Shown one piece after another: positions 1 through 8,577 of a stretch of 64,000 nt of DNA. The position numbers were made by a program, and so were the translations under genes. The notes beneath the pieces are model-generated. The model did no database searches. It was not told the origin of the DNA and saw only the letters and a program-made list of their open reading frames with translations. Position 1 is the stretch's first letter, and each line of letters begins with the position of its first letter. Origin of the DNA: Methanothermococcus thermolithotrophicus DSM 2095 (GTDB lineage: Archaea; AGJL01; Methanococci; Methanococcales; Methanococcaceae); assembly GCF_946463545.1 (NCBI RefSeq), contig NZ_OX296583.1, positions 1,642,497 through 1,706,496 on the forward strand, in the 5' to 3' direction.

Positions 1-950
1 TAATAGGTCTCATCATATTTTCCTTCGAACCCTATTGAAAAAGTATGCAACTTACTTAAATCAGTATACTCTTTCATAATTCCAACAACCGCTGAGCTAT
101 CCAAACCACCACTTAAAAATGCTCCAACAGGTACGTCAGAACGCATTCTTATTTTTACAGCATCACAAAGTAGTTTTTTTCCTTCTTCAATTAACTTTTT
201 TTTATCATAAACTGGATTATAATCAGGGAGCTCCCAGTAATATTCTTTTTTAATTTCTTTCTTATTTAAGTCAAAAATCAAATTCTGCCTAGCTTCCAAT
301 TTAAAAACATTCTTATATATTGAATAGGGAGATGGAATAAAGCCCAATGAAAAGTACAAATCAACAGCATCTTTATTAATATTTTCTTTTTTATTTATTG
401 GTTTAACAGATATTATTCCCTTTAATTCAGAGGAAAAAATAAATTCTTTCCCGTCCCAATAGTAATAAAATGGTTTTTGCCCCAACCTATCTCTTGAGCA
501 AAAAATGATATTCTTTCTCTTGTCAAAAATACAAAAAGCCCACATTCCATTGAATTCTTTGACACAATCAAAGCCTAAATTATTATACAGTTTTAAAATA
601 ACCTCAGTATCTGTTCCAGTTTCAGTTTTTAAATTATATTTTTCCTTTAATTCTAAATAGTTATAAACTTCTCCGTTATAGGCAATGATTATATCGGCAT
701 TATCTAATCCACTATCTTCGTAGATAATTTTATCCTTTTCAATATTATATCCCATAGGTTGATGTCCTTTTTCACTTAAATCCAATATTGATAACCTAAC
801 ATGCCCTAAACCGATGGAATAATCTTTTTTAAAACTGGTGTATGTGCCATCATCATCAGGGCCTCTATGTTTTATGGATTTATTCATTAATTCGAGCTCT
901 TCCCTTAAAATATCTTCATTAAATCTAATTATCCCATTTATTCCGCACAT
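1..950 (-). CDS. asnB: asparagine synthase (glutamine-hydrolysing), partial at left edge
   Basis: Class II glutamine amidotransferase that moves ammonia from glutamine to aspartate, or to a sugar acid in a surface-polysaccharide cluster. About 316 N-terminal residues are visible; the C-terminus lies beyond the left edge. Met is followed directly by the nucleophile Cys2 (MCGINGI), then the glutaminase motifs KHRGPDDDG and AYNGEVYN, and near the edge the ATP-pyrophosphatase loop SGGLDSS. The start ATG at 948-950 lies one base after the stop of the upstream dehydrogenase gene, so the two are co-transcribed. In this setting it may amidate a uronic acid rather than supply asparagine; that is inference from context. 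The gene is not broken in the part seen. Confidence 0.9.
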   Translation of the reverse strand, partial: MCGINGIIRFNEDILREELELMNKSIKHRGPDDDGTYTSFKKDYSIGLGHVRLSILDLSEKGHQPMGYNIEKDKIIYEDSGLDNADIIIAYNGEVYNYLELKEKYNLKTETGTDTEVILKLYNNLGFDCVKEFNGMWAFCIFDKRKNIIFCSRDRLGQKPFYYYWDGKEFIFSSELKGIISVKPINKKENINKDAVDLYFSLGFIPSPYSIYKNVFKLEARQNLIFDLNKKEIKKEYYWELPDYNPVYDKKKLIEEGKKLLCDAVKIRMRSDVPVGAFLSGGLDSSAVVGIMKEYTDLSKLHTFSIGFEGKYDETY

Positions 951-951
951 T

Positions 952-2214
952 TCAAAGCCCCCAATATATAATTCCTCTGCTTTCAACACCTTTTTTATCA
1001 AATTTTCTTTTAATATCTATTAAAATGCCATTTTCATTTAAACAATTTAAAACATCATATTTGGAAAATTCATTATGGTCCACAGCATAAATGACTACAT
1101 CATATTTTCCTTTTGGTTTTTTAATGTTTTTAACTCCAAAAATTTCATCCTTATCTATTAATGGTTCAATTAAAACAATATTTTCAATACCAAAGTCTTT
1201 TAATTCATTGATTAATTCTTCAACCTTACTTTCCCTTAAATCTGGGACATTTTCCTTATATGTTCCACCAAATATGCAGATTTTTGTATCTTTAATTAAT
1301 TTGTTATTTTTAATTAATAGTTTTACGACTTTATTTGCCACAAACAAAGGAACATTTTCATTTATCCTTCGTCCTGCTAAAATCAACTCAGGAATGTATC
1401 CTGCTTCAATGGACTTCGTTGCCAAATAATAAGGGTCTTCGGGAATACAATGTCCACCTACAAATCCAGGGTAAAATCTTAAAAAATTCCATTTTGTAGA
1501 TGCCGCATCAAATACCTCTTTACTATCAATATTGAGTTTATCAAAAAGCATTGCTAGTTCATTAAATAATGCAATATTTATGTCCCTTTGGATATTTTCA
1601 ATAACCTTTGCAGATTCCGCAACTCTTATTGATGAAGCAGGATAAACATTTGTTATTTTTCCATATGTTTCTAATAGCACATCTGTTGTTTCTTTATCGC
1701 ATCCTGCAACAATTTTTGTGATTTTATCAATTGTATGGCTTAGGTCTCCAGGATTTATTCTCTCTGGACTGTATCCTATGTAAAATTCACCCAATTTCAT
1801 ACCACTTTCTTTTTCTAGTATTGGGAGGCAAAATTCCTCTGTGCATCCGGGATATGTCGTTGATTCATAAACTACAATTGCTCCCTTTTTCAAATTTCTA
1901 CCAACAATTTTTGATGCACTCTCCAAAAATCTTAAATCTGGTTTTTTATCTTTTGTTGTCGGTGTTGGGACGGTTATGATGATAACATTTCCTTCTTTAA
2001 TTCTTTTTTCATCATTTGTAAATATGATATTGTCATTAATTTTTTCAAAATCCTCTTTTTTAATTTCGCCAGTTCTGTCAATTCCGTTATTTAGTTCATT
2101 AATTCTTTTTTCACTTATATCAAATCCAATAACTTTAAAATGTTCTGCAAAACGAACTGCTAATGGTAATCCTACATATCCAAGTCCAATAACACATATT
2201 TTTGGATTTTTCAT
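952..2214 (-). CDS. UDP-N-acetylhexosamine / UDP-sugar 6-dehydrogenase (TviB/WbpO-like)
   Basis: NAD-dependent oxidation of the C6 hydroxyl of a UDP-hexose to a uronic acid for surface glycans. The 420 residues begin with the Rossmann motif GLGYVGLPLA. YESTTYPGCTEE and GYSPERINPGD are typical of the TviB/VipA/WbpO branch, which acts on UDP-GlcNAc or UDP-GalNAc. The catalytic Cys lies in GGHCIPEDPYYL, where most relatives read GGHCIGVDPYYL. It is 20 bases downstream of the epimerase gene, so the two probably act in sequence (oxidation, then C4 epimerisation), as in TviB/TviC. The exact substrate cannot be told from sequence. A separate UDP-glucose dehydrogenase of a different branch lies near 43 kb. 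Confidence 0.85.
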   Translation of the reverse strand: MKNPKICVIGLGYVGLPLAVRFAEHFKVIGFDISEKRINELNNGIDRTGEIKKEDFEKINDNIIFTNDEKRIKEGNVIIITVPTPTTKDKKPDLRFLESASKIVGRNLKKGAIVVYESTTYPGCTEEFCLPILEKESGMKLGEFYIGYSPERINPGDLSHTIDKITKIVAGCDKETTDVLLETYGKITNVYPASSIRVAESAKVIENIQRDINIALFNELAMLFDKLNIDSKEVFDAASTKWNFLRFYPGFVGGHCIPEDPYYLATKSIEAGYIPELILAGRRINENVPLFVANKVVKLLIKNNKLIKDTKICIFGGTYKENVPDLRESKVEELINELKDFGIENIVLIEPLIDKDEIFGVKNIKKPKGKYDVVIYAVDHNEFSKYDVLNCLNENGILIDIKRKFDKKGVESRGIIYWGL

Positions 2215-2234
2215 CGTTTTTCACCAATTTTATA

Positions 2235-3215
2235 TCAGATATTTTTAACCCAATCCCAATTATTTTTTATCCAATTACAAAATCTTTTTAATCCTTCTTC
2301 AATTTTAACTTCTGGATTGTACTTTAATAACTCTCTTGATTTTGTTAAATCTGCCCATGTTTTTTCAACATCTCCAGGTTGAATTGGCATATAATTTTTT
2401 ATCGCTTTTTTTCCAGTATATTTTTCAATCAAGCCTATGGCATATTCTAGCTCTGTTGGATTATCATTTCCTAAATTAAACACTTCATAATCAAAATCCT
2501 TTTCAATGGATGATAAAATACCGTTAACTATATCCGATACATAAGTAAAGTCCCTCATCATTTTTCCATAGTTATAAACGTCTATTGGTTTTTCCAGCAG
2601 GATATTTTTTGTAAATTTCCAGAACGCCATATCTGGCCTTCCCCATTCACCATACACTGTAAAAAATCTCAATCCAACCATTTTAGTACCATACAAATGA
2701 TGATAAGTATGTGCCATGAGCTCATTAGATTTTTTTGTTGCAGCATATAATGAAACAGGATTATCTACCTTATCGTCCTCGCTAAAAGGGACCTTTTTAT
2801 TCCCTCCATAGACCGATGAAGAAGATGCATAAACAACCTTTTCTATATCAAATCTTCTTGCAAGTTCAAAAATATTCAATGTCCCCAATAGGTTTGATTT
2901 TTCATAAGCCCAAGGATTCTCCAAGGAGTACCTCACTCCAGCCTGAGCTCCCAAATGAACTATTAAATCAATATTTTTGTCTTTTAAATTTTCAACTAAT
3001 TTATCGTATTCTGAAAAATCTAACTTTATAAAATTGTAATTATCATATTTTTTTAGAATTTCATTTCTCTTTTCTTTTAGTAGTGGGTTGTAGTAATCGT
3101 TTAGATTGTCTATTCCAATTATATTTATATCTTCATAATTATCCAATATCCTTTTACACAGGTGAAAGCCTATAAAACCCGCACTTCCAGTCACTAAAAT
3201 ATTATTGTATTTCAT
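2235..3215 (-). CDS. NAD-dependent UDP-sugar 4-epimerase (UDP-glucuronate epimerase type)
   Basis: Short-chain dehydrogenase-type epimerase of 326 residues, full length for the family. It has the NAD-binding motif GSAGFIGFHL, the marker DNLNDYYNPLLK typical of UDP-glucuronate 4-epimerases, the catalytic Ser/Tyr/Lys set (SSSSVYGG and YAATKK), and RFFTVYGEWGRPDMA. It should invert C4 of the uronic acid made by the neighbouring dehydrogenase. The 250-bp gap upstream, before rmlB, holds the inverted-repeat element at 3315-3464, so this part may have been joined to the rml genes by that insertion. Substrate identity (glucuronate or an N-acetylated form) is inferred only from subfamily motifs. Confidence 0.85.
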   Translation of the reverse strand: MKYNNILVTGSAGFIGFHLCKRILDNYEDINIIGIDNLNDYYNPLLKEKRNEILKKYDNYNFIKLDFSEYDKLVENLKDKNIDLIVHLGAQAGVRYSLENPWAYEKSNLLGTLNIFELARRFDIEKVVYASSSSVYGGNKKVPFSEDDKVDNPVSLYAATKKSNELMAHTYHHLYGTKMVGLRFFTVYGEWGRPDMAFWKFTKNILLEKPIDVYNYGKMMRDFTYVSDIVNGILSSIEKDFDYEVFNLGNDNPTELEYAIGLIEKYTGKKAIKNYMPIQPGDVEKTWADLTKSRELLKYNPEVKIEEGLKRFCNWIKNNWDWVKNI

Positions 3216-3314
3216 TTTTTCAACCTTTTTTATCCCTCAACCGATCATCATGGCTATTGTTGATAATTCTGATTTTCATTTATAAATATTTTCAACTTCA
3301 ACTTTCACCTAAGT

Positions 3315-3464
3315 TATAGTGGTGTGCAATTTTAACTAAACTTATTTCATACTATTTAAAATTAAATTGGGGTAAAAATTACTTTATTTAATTTAACGAA
3401 TAAAGAAATATTCATGATAAATATCTGTAATTATATAGTTCGATAAGTCATGCACACCACTATA
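3315..3464. mobile_element. MITE-like element, 150 bp, perfect 14-bp terminal inverted repeats
   Basis: TATAGTGGTGTGCA at 3315-3328 is exactly the reverse complement of TGCACACCACTATA at 3451-3464. The 122 bp between are AT-rich and non-coding. The element ends one base after the rmlB stop codon. A degraded relative in opposite orientation lies at 47415-47561, sharing AACTAAACTTA, TTAAAATTAAA and CAACGAATAAA-like blocks in the same order. Terminal inverted repeats, small size, no coding capacity and a second copy are the features of a miniature inverted-repeat transposable element. No parent transposase is in the window. Confidence 0.7.
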
Positions 3465-3465
3465 T

Positions 3466-4419
3466 TCAAAAACCTTTAACCAAGGGTTCCCACCACCATC
3501 TATTGTTGATATACCATTCAACGGTAGCTTTTAATCCTTCCTCAAAGTCCATACTTGGTTTCCAACCGAGCTCCCTAATTTTTTCAGTGTTTATTGAATA
3601 TCTAAAATCATGCCCTGGTCTGTCCTCAACAAAATTAATTAAGCTCTCTGGCTTATTCAGGTACTTTAAGATAAGTTTTACAACATCAATGTTTTTCCAT
3701 TCATCATTTGCCGCTATGTTGTAAACTTCCCCAATTTTTCCTTTTTTCGAAACTAAATCTATAGCTTCGCAATTATCCAGTACATAGGTCCAATCCCTAA
3801 TATTTGTACCATCGTTGTATATTGGCAATGGTTTATCGTGCATTGCTAAAAGAATCATCTTTGGAATAAGTTTCTCTGGAAAATGGTATGGCCCATAGTT
3901 GTTACTTGAACGGGTGACAATAACCGGAGCTCCGTATGTTTTATAATAACTCTTACAGAGCAAATCTCCAGAAGCCTTACTTGCCGAATAAGGTGATGAA
4001 GGATCCAATGGATCATCTTCCTTAAACGAGCCTTCAACAATACTCCCATAAACTTCATCGGTACTTATACTAACGAATTTATCTATATCATACTTTCTAA
4101 CGTATTCCAATAAATTATAAACTCCAAGGATATTTGATTTAATAAAAGGTTCTGGGTCTTTTATTGAGTTATCAACATGAGTTTCTGCCGCAAAATTGTA
4201 GAGTATATCGACCTTTCCTATATTTTCTAAGTCTTTTGGATTTGCAATATCTCCTTTGATAAAAGTTATTTTATCTTTAATATCCTTTAAATTCTCAATT
4301 CTACCGGAATAGGTTAAGTTATCAAAAACAATTATCTCATCATGGGGGTATTTGTTAACCATCATTCTAACAAAATTACAACCGATGAATCCGGCCCCGC
4401 CTGTAATCAGTATTCTCAC
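3466..4419 (-). CDS. rmlB: dTDP-glucose 4,6-dehydratase
   Basis: Second step of dTDP-L-rhamnose synthesis: dTDP-glucose to dTDP-4-keto-6-deoxyglucose, using bound NAD. The 317 residues carry GGAGFIG near the N-terminus, the diagnostic catalytic segment STDEVYG, YSASKASGD with the Tyr/Lys pair, and RSSNNYGPYHFPEKLIP, all characteristic of RmlB. Transcription order is rmlC, rmlA, rmlB, with gaps of about 30-40 bases. The fourth pathway gene, rmlD, is absent here and lies at 41.2-42.1 kb. A MITE-like element follows the stop codon directly. Length is slightly below bacterial RmlB (about 340-360) but no core motif is missing. Confidence 0.95.
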   Translation of the reverse strand: MRILITGGAGFIGCNFVRMMVNKYPHDEIIVFDNLTYSGRIENLKDIKDKITFIKGDIANPKDLENIGKVDILYNFAAETHVDNSIKDPEPFIKSNILGVYNLLEYVRKYDIDKFVSISTDEVYGSIVEGSFKEDDPLDPSSPYSASKASGDLLCKSYYKTYGAPVIVTRSSNNYGPYHFPEKLIPKMILLAMHDKPLPIYNDGTNIRDWTYVLDNCEAIDLVSKKGKIGEVYNIAANDEWKNIDVVKLILKYLNKPESLINFVEDRPGHDFRYSINTEKIRELGWKPSMDFEEGLKATVEWYINNRWWWEPLVKGF

Positions 4420-4460
4420 TGTTCCACCTTTTTCAATTATGTTATTTATTTATAATTTTA

Positions 4461-5333
4461 TTATTTAACTAATCTTTCCAAATATTTTCCATAATCTGTC
4501 TTTAATAGTGGTTTAGCAAGTTTTAAAAGTTGTTCCTCGGATATCCACCCATTACGATATGCAACTTCTTCCAAACATCCGATCATTAATCCCATTCTTT
4601 TCTCTATTGAATAGATAAAATTACTTGCCTCTAAAAAGCTATCGTGGGTTCCTGCATCAAACCATGCCGTTCCCCTTGGTAAAAGCTTTACTTTTAACTT
4701 TCCCTTCTTTAAATATTCATTATTTACATCGGTTATTTCCAGCTCCCCTCTCCAAGAAGGCTTTATTTGTTTGGCTATATCAACAACTTCATTATCATAG
4801 AAGTACAATCCAATTACTGCATAATTTGAAGGTGGATTTTTTGGTTTTTCTATGATTCCTTTTACATTTCCATTACTATCAAATTCAACAACACCGTATC
4901 TTTCTGGATCTTTAACATACTGACCAAAAACAATCCCTCCTTTTTCTTTTGAAAGTTCCTGTCTTGCGTTTAATAAAAATCCAGTTAATCCACTCCCATA
5001 TACGATATTGTCCCCAAGTATTAGGCACACATCATCATCGCCAATAAACTCCTCTCCGATTATAAATGCCTCTGCCAATCCTTTTGGTTCTAACTGTTCT
5101 TTATAGTGCAACCTTATTCCCAAATGTTCCCCGTTTCCCAATAATTTTTTATATTTTGGTAGCTCCTCTGGAGTACTTATAATTAGTATATCCCTTATTT
5201 TGGAAAGCATCAATATGGATAGTGAATAATATATCATCGGTTTATTATATATTGGCATTAGGTGCTTATTCCCAGCATAAGTTATAGGATAAAGTCTTGT
5301 TCCAGAACCTCCTGCTAAAATTATTCCCTTCAC
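4461..5333 (-). CDS. rmlA: glucose-1-phosphate thymidylyltransferase
   Basis: First step of dTDP-rhamnose synthesis: glucose-1-phosphate plus dTTP gives dTDP-glucose. The 290 residues match the usual RmlA length. Visible motifs are the nucleotide-binding [11 protein letters not shown], the KP pair in [24 protein letters not shown], and [12 protein letters not shown] with the sugar-phosphate and metal-binding Asp. It sits between rmlC and rmlB in one operon. The long form with a C-terminal allosteric helix region (about residues 240-290) is present, so product feedback by dTDP-rhamnose is plausible but is only inferred. Confidence 0.95.
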   Translation of the reverse strand: MKGIILAGGSGTRLYPITYAGNKHLMPIYNKPMIYYSLSILMLSKIRDILIISTPEELPKYKKLLGNGEHLGIRLHYKEQLEPKGLAEAFIIGEEFIGDDDVCLILGDNIVYGSGLTGFLLNARQELSKEKGGIVFGQYVKDPERYGVVEFDSNGNVKGIIEKPKNPPSNYAVIGLYFYDNEVVDIAKQIKPSWRGELEITDVNNEYLKKGKLKVKLLPRGTAWFDAGTHDSFLEASNFIYSIEKRMGLMIGCLEEVAYRNGWISEEQLLKLAKPLLKTDYGKYLERLVK

Positions 5334-5362
5334 TGTTTCACCAACTATTTGGAGTTTTTTTA

Positions 5363-5932
5363 TTATTTATATTCAAAATTGTTATCGGCTTCTTTTAATG
5401 TAGGATGATTTTTATCCTTTTCTGAAAGTATAGGGTCCTTTATAGGCCAATTGATGTTTATATATTCATCATTCCAGATAATTCCTGCATCGTCATTTGG
5501 GGAATATTCTGCAGTACATTTATAGGTTACTTCTGCCTCATCACTTAAAACACAAAATCCATGGGCAAATCCTTCTGGAATATATAGCATTTTTTTGTTT
5601 TCTTCCGATAGAATAACTCCTACATATTTCCCATAGGTTGGAGAACCTTTCCTTATATCTACGGCTACATCAAATATTTCTCCCTTTAGACATGTAACCA
5701 ATTTTCCTTGAGCATTTGGATTTTTTTGATAATGCAGTCCTCTTAAGACTCCTTTTTTAGATTTGGAGCAATTATCTTGAACAAACATTTTATCTATTCC
5801 AATTTTAGAGAACTCACTATATTTGTAGGTTTCCATAAAAAACCCTCTATCGTCCTCAAAAACCTTTGGTTCTATCAATACAACCTCAGGGATTTCTAAT
5901 CTTTTAAAAATAAAAGGCATTTTTTTCACCAA
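5363..5932 (-). CDS. rmlC: dTDP-4-dehydrorhamnose 3,5-epimerase
   Basis: Third step of dTDP-rhamnose synthesis, double epimerisation at C3 and C5 of the keto sugar. The cupin-fold protein of 189 residues has the catalytic His in VLRGLHYQ, a conserved His in PEGFAHGF, and the Tyr region YKCTAEYSP. It is the first gene of the minus-strand sugar operon; the ORF opens with Met-Val-Lys-Lys-Met, so initiation at the fifth residue is possible. The 115 bp upstream, to the divergent plus-strand gene, should hold the promoters of both. Confidence 0.93.
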   Translation of the reverse strand: MVKKMPFIFKRLEIPEVVLIEPKVFEDDRGFFMETYKYSEFSKIGIDKMFVQDNCSKSKKGVLRGLHYQKNPNAQGKLVTCLKGEIFDVAVDIRKGSPTYGKYVGVILSEENKKMLYIPEGFAHGFCVLSDEAEVTYKCTAEYSPNDDAGIIWNDEYININWPIKDPILSEKDKNHPTLKEADNNFEYK

Positions 5933-6047
5933 TGTTTAGTATTATCAATTCCTTTTCATCAAGCTTTAATATACAATAAACTACTTATTAACTATAAATA
6001 TAACTTTTTGCATTTTAATAAACACGTAATAAAAAAATGGTGAATAA

Positions 6048-6581
6048 ATGGACAAAAAAATAGAGAAATTTTTAACAATTATATTGTCAATTCTACTTAT
6101 TGCGTCCATTCTTACAACCGTATATCTTATTCACGCTCCAAAAGTGGGGGAAAGGTTTACAGAGTTTTATATATTGAATGAAAACCTAAAGGCATACGAT
6201 TATCCAACCAATTTAAAATATAACGAAAATGCCACAATAATTATAGGGATAAGAAACCTTGAATACCGACCTATGAACTACACTGTTTTGGTATTTTTAT
6301 CTAATAAAACATACGATTACAATGACACAGTATATTTGGATCAGGTGAATAATTGGAATGGATTTTTATCTTACAACTATGCCCTTTCAAAGAAAGTTCA
6401 TTTAATCCACCATAATGAAACAGTGTTGATACCTTTGAACTTCTCAATAAACAAGACGGGGGTTCATAAAATAGAGTTTATCCTACTGGACGAATCTTCT
6501 GAATTAGGTTTGAAAAAAGTATATAGGGAGTTACATCTTTGGACGAATGTATCAAAAGACGAAAATAAAAGTTTAATTTAA
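6048..6581 (+). CDS. DUF1616 family membrane-anchored protein
   Basis: A 177-residue protein with one N-terminal membrane segment (about residues 8-28) and an exported domain. The segments GERFTEFYILN and YPTNLKYNENATIIIGIRNLEYRPMNY are what I recognise as the DUF1616 family, seen in archaeal envelope proteins. No enzyme motif is visible; the beta-rich exterior with several N-x-S/T sites (for example NETV, NKT) fits a glycosylated surface protein. A palindromic element begins right after its stop codon. Function unknown; a role in surface glycan or envelope biology is suggested only by the flanking sugar and MoxR clusters. Confidence 0.7.
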   Translation: MDKKIEKFLTIILSILLIASILTTVYLIHAPKVGERFTEFYILNENLKAYDYPTNLKYNENATIIIGIRNLEYRPMNYTVLVFLSNKTYDYNDTVYLDQVNNWNGFLSYNYALSKKVHLIHHNETVLIPLNFSINKTGVHKIEFILLDESSELGLKKVYRELHLWTNVSKDENKSLI

Positions 6582-6582
6582 T

Positions 6583-6635
6583 CGGAGTGAGCGAAGCGAA
6601 CGAAGAGCTATGAAATTACGAAGTAATTTCATTTA
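6583..6635. repeat. palindromic element, type E
   Basis: Two stem-loops: GAGTGAGCGAAGCGAACG-like arms, then GAAATTACGAAGTAATTTC. A close relative in opposite orientation lies at 43622-43673. Both copies begin directly after the stop codon of a gene. Confidence 0.7.
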
Positions 6636-6722
6636 ACTACCAAAGCTTTTCAAAGCTTTCAAGATAAAAGTGGGGACTAGGTTTTGAGATACTTTTCTTA
6701 AAGGTTTCTAGGGGGCTTTCAT

Positions 6723-7487
6723 ATGGCTATTGATAGTTATTTAATAAAAAAAATAGTAGGTTTCCTAAGTGTAATGTTGGGCTTAGGGTTTTTAATAAAT
6801 GGATATTTAAACGATATATTTTATTTTATTAATCTTGGGATAGGTTCAATATTGATCGGAACGGTTATTTTAATATTTTCACATGAAAAATATTTAAAAT
6901 ACGATATAAGTTCAACCATCTTCAACGATTATATTGATTTAATAAGTAAACTAATAAAAAATTTGGAAATAAGTACAAAAGGTATTGTCATTCCTCCTCG
7001 ACATAATATAAAAAATGGGGCCATATTTCTTCCATTAAATGAAGATTTTAAAATAAATTTTGCAGTAATAGATGATAATATTCTATTTGTAAATTCAGAT
7101 AATAAGAAAGAAATGGGCATCGTGTTTTCTCCACTTGGAAAGGGATTTATCAACATGTTGGATAAACAGGGGGAAAGTATCGATGAAGTGTCAAAAGAAA
7201 TATTTGATGAACATCTATCCTACGCCTTAAGTTTATTTGATATGGGGGATGATGTTAATATAAAATATAAAGATAGGGATATAACAATATCATATAAAAT
7301 AAAAGAGAATGAAGCATGTAAGAAGCTTAAAAAAGAAAAATTATGCGAAAAGATTCCATGTCCCGTATGTGGTTTTGTAATTTTAGGTCTGGCGAGAAAT
7401 TTGAATAAAGTGTTAAAGATAAATGAAATAAAACAGGAGAATAATAATGTAATTATTAAGTTATCAGTGATTGAACAAACTCTTTAA
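6723..7487 (+). CDS. unrecognised membrane protein with Cys motif
   Basis: I do not recognise this 254-residue protein. Two membrane segments lie near the N-terminus (about residues 10-27 and 32-50). A soluble domain follows, with a conserved-looking CEKIPCPVCGFVILGLARN stretch near residues 210-230 holding three Cys, which could bind a metal. It stands alone between palindromic repeats. Its last residues IEQTL and the stop codon are encoded by a type A palindromic element (from 7473), so the C-terminus appears to have been replaced or trimmed by that insertion. Similar short membrane proteins often accompany archaeal surface clusters, but no function is claimed. Confidence 0.6.
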   Translation: MAIDSYLIKKIVGFLSVMLGLGFLINGYLNDIFYFINLGIGSILIGTVILIFSHEKYLKYDISSTIFNDYIDLISKLIKNLEISTKGIVIPPRHNIKNGAIFLPLNEDFKINFAVIDDNILFVNSDNKKEMGIVFSPLGKGFINMLDKQGESIDEVSKEIFDEHLSYALSLFDMGDDVNIKYKDRDITISYKIKENEACKKLKKEKLCEKIPCPVCGFVILGLARNLNKVLKINEIKQENNNVIIKLSVIEQTL

Positions 7488-7692
7488 GTTTGTAGCTTCT
7501 TGAGATCGAAGCAAATCTTCGATTTGCTGACTCACGAAACCTTCGGTTTCGTCGAGTCGAAGCAAATTTCTTTGGAATTGAACAAAAATTATTTCATAAT
7601 TTTTGTAGCTCCAACGAAGTTGGTGATTTGCTGAGAAACGAGAGAATTTAAAACCGAAGGTTTTAAGTCACCTTCGCTTTGCTCAGGTGATT
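7473..7692. repeat. array of palindromic hairpin elements
   Basis: About 220 bp of consecutive short hairpins: type A at 7473-7510 (ATTGAACAAACTC, loop, GTTTGTAGC), ACGAAACCTTCGGTTTCGT near 7546, a second type A at 7576-7612 (ATTGAACAAAAATTA then TAATTTTTGTAGCTCC), and type B at 7646-7692 ending TCAGGTGATTGAATGAA. The last copy supplies the ribosome binding site and start codon of the next gene. The units are not evenly spaced and have no unique spacers, so this is not a CRISPR array. Confidence 0.75.
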
Positions 7693-7694
7693 GA

Positions 7695-7934
7695 ATGAAG
7701 TATAAGTTGATATTTTTAATCCTATTGATTCCTTTTATAACTTTTATATCCATTTTTGTACGTGCAATTGATCTATATGTTACTTTGTTACTAATCGCTT
7801 TTCTTATTGGTTATGAACTATTTAGGCCTTACTTCTCTAAAAGAACACAGGAAAAACTCGAAGTAATAGTGTACTTGGGAATCATAATATTCATAATAAT
7901 TGTATTTAAAAAAGTAATGGAAATTCTTGGTTAA
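7695..7934 (+). CDS. small two-helix membrane protein
   Basis: A 79-residue protein that is almost wholly hydrophobic, with two predicted membrane helices (about residues 4-24 and 55-75) and a short charged loop (SKRTQEKLE). No family recognised. Its ATG lies in GGTGATTGAATG, which is the end of a type B palindromic element, so translation signals are provided by the repeat. The stop codon is one base from the 3' end of the convergent membrane-protein gene. It may be a remnant or a real small protein; the open frame and normal codon use favour a real gene. Confidence 0.5.
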   Translation: MKYKLIFLILLIPFITFISIFVRAIDLYVTLLLIAFLIGYELFRPYFSKRTQEKLEVIVYLGIIIFIIIVFKKVMEILG

Positions 7935-7935
7935 C

Positions 7936-8577
7936 TCAATCGTTAACTTTTTTCAAGTTATATATCAATAACATTATTCCAGAGAAACCTATAAGGATAG
8001 AACACTGAGATCTTGCATCACTTAATACATTGGGATATTGAACGTATAAAATGTAAAGAATTAATATTGGAATGGATACCATAGAAAATACCGTTAACAA
8101 TAAAGTTCTATTGACTTCCCTACCAAAATTGAATGAAAATCCTTGATTTTCATAGCTCACCTTCACTTCGTTCAGGTGATTTAAGTAAATTGCGTACATT
8201 AAAAATAAAACATACACCAAGGTTGTCGATTCAATGGATTCTATCCCCAAATACATAAGAAGGTATGCAAAAATTAAAGGAGCTAAAAATACCAAATATT
8301 TTGTTTCAAATGATGTATCCCTTTTTAAAATAAGATCTAAACCCAGAATTGAAGGAACTATTAGATAGATTATAATATAAAGAAAATCATAAGAAAACAA
8401 ATTTCCAATAACTATATTGTTTGAAGCATAAATTAAACATATTATATATGCCAATAATCCATAGACTTTTTTAAAATAGGAAATTAGAAAAGAAATTAGT
8501 AGGCCCAATAAAACATATTCGCTATTTAAAAAATTTAAAAATATAATGCCCTGAAAAAGCAAGAGAATCCTATACAT
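7936..8577 (-). CDS. polytopic membrane protein of the MoxR/DUF58 cluster
   Basis: A 213-residue protein with about six membrane helices and no recognised motif. Its start overlaps the end of the DUF58 gene by 8 bases, so it belongs to the same operon and probably works in the membrane with it. Unusual: 54 bases (8128-8181) form a type B palindromic element read in frame, adding the hydrophilic stretch NHLNEVKVSYENQGFSFN between hydrophobic segments. The reading frame stays open on both sides. If the element is a recent insertion, it lies in a loop between helices, which would explain why it is tolerated. Confidence 0.65.
   Translation of the reverse strand: MYRILLLFQGIIFLNFLNSEYVLLGLLISFLISYFKKVYGLLAYIICLIYASNNIVIGNLFSYDFLYIIIYLIVPSILGLDLILKRDTSFETKYLVFLAPLIFAYLLMYLGIESIESTTLVYVLFLMYAIYLNHLNEVKVSYENQGFSFNFGREVNRTLLLTVFSMVSIPILILYILYVQYPNVLSDARSQCSILIGFSGIMLLIYNLKKVND
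8128..8181. repeat. palindromic element, type B, inside a coding sequence
   Basis: 54 bp, exactly 18 codons. The plus strand runs ATTGAATGAAAATC to TTCAGGTGATT, with two hairpins. It matches the intergenic copies at 26995-27052 and 46741-46796 nearly base for base. It is in frame in the minus-strand membrane-protein gene. Confidence 0.8.

Noticed and set aside
7473-7692. Repeat array as a possible CRISPR
   Set aside because: Units differ from each other, spacing is irregular, there are no unique spacers, and no cas genes are near. The same holds for 46561-46796.
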